A program made the position numbers and the translations under genes. From Fragum whitleyi (taxonomy: Eukaryota; Mollusca; Bivalvia; Cardiida; Cardiidae): a stretch of DNA of 64,000 nt. How positions within the stretch are numbered: position 1 is the stretch's first letter; each line of letters starts with the position of its first letter. Below are positions 50,901 to 59,900 of the stretch, one piece after another. The notes under the pieces are model-generated. The model ran no database searches. It was not told where the DNA came from and saw nothing but the letters and a program-made list of their open reading frames with translations. The stretch covers positions 3,781,501 to 3,845,500 of the forward strand of contig OX411552.1 in the NCBI GenBank assembly GCA_948146395.1, written 5' to 3'.

Positions 50901-53900
50901 GGACACATGATAGACATAGTGCTACGACAAAAGCCCCAGTGGCCCTCGGCCAGTGGATCTAAAATCATTCTCCTAATATGGCAGAAAAAAAATAAAGAAG
51001 TACATTTGACATGGAATATCCTTTAAAATCATTTCCTTAAAATAAAATGATGACCTCAGACTTATCAAAATAAATTCAGAAAAATCAAAAGTAAATTATA
51101 TTACAAGGATCTTTTTAAAATCCACTCAATTTGTGTGTGACCTTTGAGGAAATACGGACCAACATTATGTGCATGTTTGCATGAGTGAAGTTTAGTGCTT
51201 TCATTACTTTGATTTTGATGTAATCTAATTCTTCTTTTATTTTGACAAGGTTCATTCATTATGACAAGGTTTATTTCTGTTATTTTCAAGAAACAGTTCC
51301 TCTTAACAATTTTTTTGATAACTATTTAAATAATCCCTTATATTACAATAAAAGCTTTGAGAATCCCAAAATTTGGAGCTGCTATAATGGACAGAGTGTT
51401 TATTAGGAAAATTGCAGTACAGTGGAATCCTGTTAACAGTAACTACAATTTGTCAACATTTTGGTTGCAATTAACCAGAAGTTGCTGTTGACAGGAGCTA
51501 TTTTGTTCTTTTTTCTTTTGTTTGTACACAGAGTCAGTTGCAATTTAATAGTTAGTTGTTATTATACAGGTTGCATTTAAATAGTGAGTTGCAATTATAC
51601 AGGTTGCAATTAAGAGGATTCCTCTGTGCTAGATTTCATAACCCTTCTCCTGCTGCTCAAAACTTATATACGCTACACACATAGATTTGGCAGACAGTTA
51701 AGACTTAGACCAGCCTGCACACCATCACAGTTTTCTCCAAAAATAGCCAAACTAACTGTTGACTCAAATAAGTACATCCAGCGATTTCAGCACTGTGGTC
51801 TTACTTAAATTTTGCTTTCATTTATTCAGCATGACAAGGGTTAAATGTCTTGCATGGTTGTCCTGAATGCTCAATGTCTGGCCATCTTACTCAAGACATT
51901 GTTGGGAAAATACTACACATGCTTGTTTATGACTTGTTTAAATTGAAAAGAGGTCGAAATTGAAAACCTAAAGTAACTGCATGCAGAAATAAAAAATATC
52001 ATATAGAAGAAAATATTGTGTGAAAAGAAATTGTATTTGACAAACTATCACTTCTTTTCCCACAATCCCTTTAAAAACACTTTTTGTCATTAATGGTAAA
52101 AACTATCATAGGATGAAAAACTCAATAAACCTATTTCAATTTCTTAATATCTCAAAACAAGGCTTTCGTTCAAGCAAGAAAGACAGGATTTAATCAGTTT
52201 TAGATAATGTTTGACAACCAAGCCTTGTTTCAATAGCATGAATAAGCTAAGTTATGTTTTGATGTTGTCCCCAATGACATAAAAACCTAAACATATCTAT
52301 TATATTGTACTTTAAAGCCAATAACTGACAATGCCCTGCAAAGACCTGACCCTGTGAAAGAATCATTGTGTGTTAGACTGAACATATTTGATTTGATCAT
52401 GGATACAGGATGTTTTTTTATAACAATAAAAAGTATAAGCACTCTAACGGGGCGGGGCCTTCAGACATTATTTATCTATTTGATGATCCTATTATAGAAT
52501 TCTATGAAAATAATTCTCATACTTTCAGACAGATTGTTTGTCTTACAGTAACCAAATAAACTTATGTTTTCATATTTATGGGTCTGTATAAAACTATCAT
52601 AAGTGGACTACATATTACAATTAATAACATTGTGAAATTGACATTAGTCTCAATCAATGAGACTAATGTCAAAATCGCTCACTCAGCCTTCCTTTCATTC
52701 ATTCCAAACACTCACTCAAACCATTCAAAATGACTAAAATATTTAAGATCAACAACTACATACAAAATATATATAGCTAGTAAAAAATCTCGATTTCAAT
52801 GACATAATTGAAAATGTAAGTGTCCCGAGGAAACCTTTGAACATTTTGGGAAGTATTACTGGTGCACTACCTTAAGGTCAGCATCAACAGTGACTCAAAC
52901 AATTGGGTCATAGGATCATTGCCTAAAGTAAAAAAATACCTTCTTTAAATGTAGATAATTTGGTTTTAAATATGGCTCATTTTCATCTAAACACTGACTT
53001 TTTCTTAAAAGGAAACAAAGAATTTTACACCTATGGACCTCCAACAGGGTCCATGGGACTCACATCTGACAGGTTTAGGGGTCCTGGCAAATTAATTTTG
53101 GGTCTTTGACTAAGAATTGCAAAACCTGTACAACCCTACATTAATTTAAGCTTACCTTATACTATCATCTGGATTGGAAGCAAATATTCCTATGTATATA
53201 CACAATATAGACAGAATGACACAGGCTAATGACAGTGTTGCAAATTTACTGACGAATGCGACACCGATAAACACAACAATTCCCAACATGATGAGAACAG
53301 CAGTTCCGTAAACACGGTAATTATTCAGCGCATTGCTCTGTATAGTGACATCACCAAATATGGAGATCTCTGGGGCCATGTAGGTCTGTAAAGAAACAAG
53401 TATAATTATAATAGAAAGGTAAATACAGTTGATATTGCTCGAGCCACAATGTCTTTTAAGTGACCAATTTTATTAAGCCATTTCTCATGGTACCTTCCTG
53501 GCAAGCAAAATCTCTGAAAATTGGACATTCTTAAACTCAATTTTTTTAATTATTGAAACCTTTGTTGTTCAATTTGAATCGTTTCAGTGAGACATTTCTA
53601 ATGGGTTCTAACATCATAGGGATTCAATGAGACTTCAAAACAACCATTCTTATTTACTATGAGCCATTGCATTAGATGACCATTACCATAAGTGATTGCT
53701 TTTTGGTGTTACCTTTAGTGGTCGCTAAAAATAACAGAAGTTTTACTGTATAATACTATTGAAATGCCTATAAATTTATGGACATTTCAAATAGTTTTGA
53801 AGTGGTTTAATATTATACAAATGACCTCCATCACTTTATGTCATTTTTTTCTGGTCTAATAACAATTATAATTTGTAAACAAGTACAGAGTCACACGAGA

Positions 53901-56900
53901 ATTTTTTCTGAGAAAATGAACTTCATAGTTTCCAATTTCAAACTCATCCAAGATATCACATGGAGAAAAATTCTGACTAAGTTTCAAGGCATTTTAGCCT
54001 GAAATGTGCAAACAAGATTTTTTTTTTAGATTTTAACCATTGACCTCATTCTTTACCCCACTTGACCAATTTAGAAAATGTCTGAAATAACATGCAAATA
54101 AATCTTGACTAAAATTCAAGACACTTGAGCCAAAAATGTGGTCTCTTGCCTGCAAATAAGGTTTTTCTAAAATTTGACCCGTTTAACTATATATTTTTCA
54201 TGTAGACAAACATTCTGACCAAGTCAAAGACATTTTTGCAAAAAATGTGGCATTAAGGGTGCACACAAGGTTTTCGAAAATTTGAATCTTAACCGAATTC
54301 TTTTAGTCAAATTGACCCATTTCCGAACTTAATTCAAGACATTTGAGCCAAAATGTACCTTCAAGAGCATTCATAAGGTAAACGGGAATGCCAGTCAGCA
54401 CCGATCTAAATAGCTCCTCTTAGGAACTTTGTGTCCAGGTGAGCGAAAAAGTTAACACATGGATGCACAGCCATATATACATGTATACATAAAGCTATAT
54501 GGCTAGAGGACCTGTAGTTCTACACTAAGTCCTAAAATCTTCTCAAGACTTTTTATAGAGTTGGAAATCCTGTCCCAGACAGAGGAAACTTTCATCCATT
54601 TAAATAGTCAACATACTCAGACAGCCCAAGGGCCGCTGAATAATGAAGTGCAAATCGAGGGATCAGCGCAACACTATTGTAACTACATTTTACAAAATTT
54701 TACAGGAGAGGGAAAAAACTGCTTAAAACATTTCAGACTTGATCTTAAAACTTGAAATCTCTAAAACAGATACTTAATTACATTGAAAACATATACCAAT
54801 CAGATGATTTTAGATATTTTGAAAATATATGATTTTATTTAATTATTTTGACTTACCATAGTGTTGCTCTGAAAATTTTGTCTTTTTTTCACATACTTGT
54901 ACTGCAAAACTATTGTAACTACACTTACAATACTTTTTTGAAATTTACTTTGAGGAAATGATAAGTTTTCACAGGTTGCAAGACTTTTGTAACTACAATC
55001 ATCATTTCTCAGAAAAGCATTTTCTTATGCCTCAACATTGAATAATTGGGGGATATTCTTTTAAATATTGTTTGTCCATCTGTCTGTTCATTTGCCCATT
55101 GGAACTTACCTGAAAACCTAATAATTAAGTTCCTGTAACTTTAAATGGTTTAAAATAAAATGTTCATCTTTATGCCCCTACAATACATTGATTGATCAGG
55201 AAAATAAAGTTTTACTGGTGTCAGTCTGTCTGCCTGTCCATATTTATAAAAGCATGCCTATCAATTTGTTTGTTTGTCTATCTGCTGCAAAAAATAAGCT
55301 GTGAACTAATCATATCCCTTAATTTTCAAAAACTAAGTTACAATGCTAATATTTGATTTTCATCTTACTTACAACAATATCCATCTGAGTAGGTTCATAT
55401 TACCTTTTAAACTTGGGAAGGGCAATATAATTAAGGTCAAGGCCATCATTTCAAACTTATCCCCAAGACTGAACTTGAAAATTCAATCTGCAATCTTAAC
55501 TTTTACTGTAACTTTTATTTACAATGCTCATATTGGGTATGAATGTAACTTTAACAATACATGTATTTAAAGACAAGGTCAAGGTCATAATGAATGAAGT
55601 TTATTTTAAGGCTTATAATGAGTTGAATGTCCATTACCTAAATGTTGAATTTGAAAACCTGTATAGTCTCACTCTCCCATTTCCCTGAAGCTCTCAATAA
55701 TAAAGTTATTTATACTTAAGTATTCATGAATGTGGTGTATTGAATATGAAACACTTCTGCTTATGATTTGGTCAAAGTCCTCTGCAAGTGCCAAGGTCAG
55801 CCATGAAGGTCAAACAAGTAAACAGGTCCACGCTTAACTTTTATAGATGGTAAATATATCCCCAAATTATATTTGTTTCAGTTTGCAATTTCTCTCTCTC
55901 ATTATATCTTAGAGGTCTCAGGTTCCATTCCCGACAGCGGCACTCATTCTTTCCGACTATTTGTCTCTCACCAATGGGTTAAGAATCATAGACCTATGTG
56001 AGATAGTAGCTGGAGGCTAGGAAAGGATGTGATGGTTGTACTGGTAAGAGAAATAACAGGAATCCATTGTTAGATGCTCCAGCAGCCGTGATATAACGTT
56101 GATAATGTTGAAAGCGGCGAAAAACTCCATTCAATCAACTCTCATTAAATCTGCCAGTCTCTCTGTTTGTCTATTCCATTTTTGTAAGCTGTAACATTAG
56201 TCTTAATAGATATCTAAGATTGAATTGAAAACTCTTTAATGATCTATGTAAGTCTTTTAAAGAGCAAGAATGGTACTAATGATATCATATGTTTCATGGT
56301 TTTTATTTAACATTGACGTTTCTTTTATGGTTCAGTTTGGTTATTGATGGCAGGTCAAAAGAGATAAAGCAATGGTGTGTTTTTCCCTTCTGACTGTCCA
56401 TTCGGTTATCTTTCTCTTGTGGCGGCAATATAAAGAGTCAACAGATTTTATTAGATTTCCATCAAACTTTATAAGATTGATTGTACCATCATAAGGATTA
56501 TGCCTTTCAAAAATTGGTCAATTTTCCCACTATTACTGAAAATATGATAAATTATTTGAAATAAATTTGTGGAGTCCACAGCTCTTTTTGCTCATCTTTA
56601 AACCTGCACAGAATGATTTTACAATAATACATATGAATGGTATGTCAAGCTCACAGGAAAAGGAGTCTTATCAAAATTGTTTAAATTTCCTTGTTATACT
56701 GGGATGAGTCCTAAATTTTAATTACAGTCCATCTTGCTTGAGAGACCATGTCTATTAAACAACTATTTTTATTAAGCTACCATTTTCAAACTGCCTTTCC
56801 TTTATAAATCAAAATATCTTAAAAAAGTAGTTATTACTGGTCTAAAAAATTATGTAAACAAATCCTTTGTTAGTAAACTCATTAGAATCTTTTCCATGAG

Positions 56901-59900
56901 ACGATTCTATTGAGTTTCAAACAACATAGGATTATTGAGAAATTCCCTGATACATACATAATCAAGCAAAATCATTATTTTGATTTGTAAATAAAATGTG
57001 TAATATGAGCCACATTTCTGTTTTTTACTGCTGCTGTAGTTAAGTAGTCACATAATGCTCGTTTTACTGAATTTTTTTTTTTTCAACTTTTTCACAGAAT
57101 GATTGTTTCTTTACAGGGGTCAATTTCACAACATAAAAAATTTCTAAAACCCAAATATCATAAAAAAGAATGCTGTATCAAAATTTGATTAACCCTAATC
57201 CTCCTGTATTTAAATTTTCGTTTGAAAATAATGGTGATTCTTTGACCTTTTTGACAAGTTTTCCATAAAAATTAAGTAGAAAGCAATCGGGCATAGATCA
57301 GAGTGCACAACTGTGCAAGCTGATCTAAGTCTGTACTGATTATGTCCAAAACTTTTGTGTACAGCAGGAAAATGTCGAGAACAACTTTATAAGGGTTAAA
57401 TAACAATTGCTTAAAGAACCTAAAGCAGTAAGTTTTAAATAGGAAATCAACAATAGCTTGACTTTTTTGGAATTATTTTACTACAGATCTGACATTCTTT
57501 GAATAATGTTTATTGTCGATGATTTTAACGAATTTTGTGATGTTTTACGAACTAATGCAACATTATTATGATAATATTCACTAAATAACTTGATATGATT
57601 ATAAGCTTTCATTTTTATGCCTTCCCAGCCTTTTGGACCACAATACTTAATATATTACTGGTACATAATTATTATTATTTGTATTAAACTTTACAGTAAG
57701 TAGAGCCTCACAGGCCCATGTCATTAGCCTACTGCTTGAAAAAAATTTTTTTGGAGAGAATTGTTTCACATTTAAGTCATCTAGGAGCAGAAATTATCTA
57801 TTTAAGTTAAGAAGAGTAACACATTGTGAGTTACCATTATTTGTAGCTATGATAGTAGGGTCAAAATCCTATATCTTTTACAGTTATTCAGTTTTATATT
57901 GTACTTTAAGTTTGATATAGATAATTGATATTAAAAAATATTTTTCAAAGTGGTTTCACACTTTGCAAAGATGGGAAAAGTGAATAAAACAAGAGGCCCA
58001 AGAGGGCCTGTATCGCTCCACTGGCTTTAAAATCTTTAGACTTTCATTAAATAAAGCTTACTTTAAATGAATACTTTAACACTCCAAAATCTCCTAATAC
58101 CTATTTAGTAATGATTAAATGGTTCTGGTCCATATTGCACCAAAATACTCAATCATAATGAACCTGCAACCCTTGACCAATCTTATTAAAACATAAGGTT
58201 CAGAAGATGTCGTTCAAAGATTTCGGGCTTAAAGTAGGCCCCACCTGACATGCCCATATTTATGGACCAAAAAACATTTCTTGAACAATTTAAATAAAGG
58301 GTCACCCAAGGAACATTCTGATAAAGTTTCATTGAAATCGGCCCAGTGGTTCCGGAGGAGATATCATTCAAAGATTTTGGCCTCAATATAAGCCCCACTC
58401 TGCCACACCCAAGTTTATAGGCCTATATAAATTTAGCAAATAATTTTTGAAAAGAGACACTCAAGGAACATTCTGGTAAAGTTTCATTGAATCAGCCAGG
58501 TGGTTCAGGAGAAAATGTCATTTGAAAATTTCGGCTCAAAATAGGCCCTGCCCTGCCACGCCCATATTTTTAGTCCAATCAATATTTCATGAACAATTTA
58601 AGTAAAGGGTCACCTGAGGAACATTCTGTTAAAGTTTCATTGAAATCAGCCCTGTGATTCAGGAGGAGATGTCGTTCAAAGATTTCGGGCTCAAAATAAG
58701 CCCCGCCCTGCCACGCCCATATTTATAGACCAATCAAAATGTCTTGAACAATTTAAGTAAAGGGTCACCAAAGGAACATTCTGATAAAGTTTCATTGAAA
58801 TCGGCCCAGTGGTTCAGGAGGAGATGTCGTTCGGGCTCAAAATAAGCCCCGCCCTGCCACGCCCATATTTATAGGCTAATCAAAATTTCTTGAACAATTT
58901 AGGTAAAGGGTCACCCAAGGGACATCCATGCCAAGTTTCATTGAAATCGGCCCAATGGTTTGGGAGGAGAAGATTTTTAAAGATTTCAAAGTGAAAAAAT
59001 GCCACGCCCTGCCACGCCCATACTTGGGGGCCAATCAAAATTCTTTGAATAATTTCAGATGGAGCCCACCCAAGGATCATTTCTACCAAGTTTCGTTAAA
59101 ATCCGCCCATTGGTTTGGGAGAAGAAGATGTTTAAAGAAAAAGTTTACGCACGCACGGACGCACAGACGGACGGACGGACGCACTACGGACACTCCACTA
59201 TGATAAAAGCTCGCTGGCCTTCGGCCAGTGGAGCTAAAAATATCTCATGTGACTGATCCCAGTCAGTCTGTACTGCAAAACTATTGTAAGTCCACTTACA
59301 ATAGTATTGCAATTCAAATAAGTAACTTTTGAGATACAATGATTTGGAAAATTAGATTATCATTCTAAATTGTGAAGCAAAAGACCTGAAATTTCAGCAA
59401 AAGATGGATAAGATACCAATGAATCCAAAAATACAAAAAAGTGCATTTCGGTAAAATATGTAGTTACAATAGTGTTGCGCCGACCCCTAGAAATATTTCC
59501 AGGCTTCAAATTAACCAATCAGGTCACACCATTATACGAAGTTCCAGACATATCTATTGGTTACTTCATACTGTCTATATAGACAAGCCTACAAACTTGT
59601 ACTTAAGAGATAAAGATAGTATTTGTTGGTGTCATGGAATTATGACACTAAAACCTAATCACACTGTAATGAATTTGCAAAGCAGATGTAAACATGAGTG
59701 TGACTTAGTTTTTAGTTTCATAGTCCCATGAAATCAAGAAATGATCTGTTCATATCTTATAATTTAACACCATAAAGCAAATATGCAAATAAGTAGATTT
59801 CATGTGGGACGAGTTTTTGTTGAAGCTTTCAAAATAGCTGTGTTCTCAAAGTTGTTTATATTTAGGAAAAAAACCCAATATTTCAGCCAATCAGAATGAT

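Larger units (their letters stand above)
50757..53155. other. KCC intron 2, mostly unassigned
   Basis: Contains the repeat tail at 50890-50963 and the decayed MITE at 51638-51844; the rest is AT-rich without assignable features. Confidence 0.5.
54658..59488. mobile_element. Possible 4.8 kb TIR element with nested insertions
   Basis: Left AGGGATCAGCGCAACACTAT then TGTAACTACAT, and right its near-perfect complement (31 bp, two mismatches). A second inverted pair, TACTGCAAAACTATTGTAA, lies inside both ends (54898, 59270). A SINE, two MITEs and a CCACTGG-type repeat lie between. No target duplication is clear, so the two ends could be independent. Confidence 0.45.
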
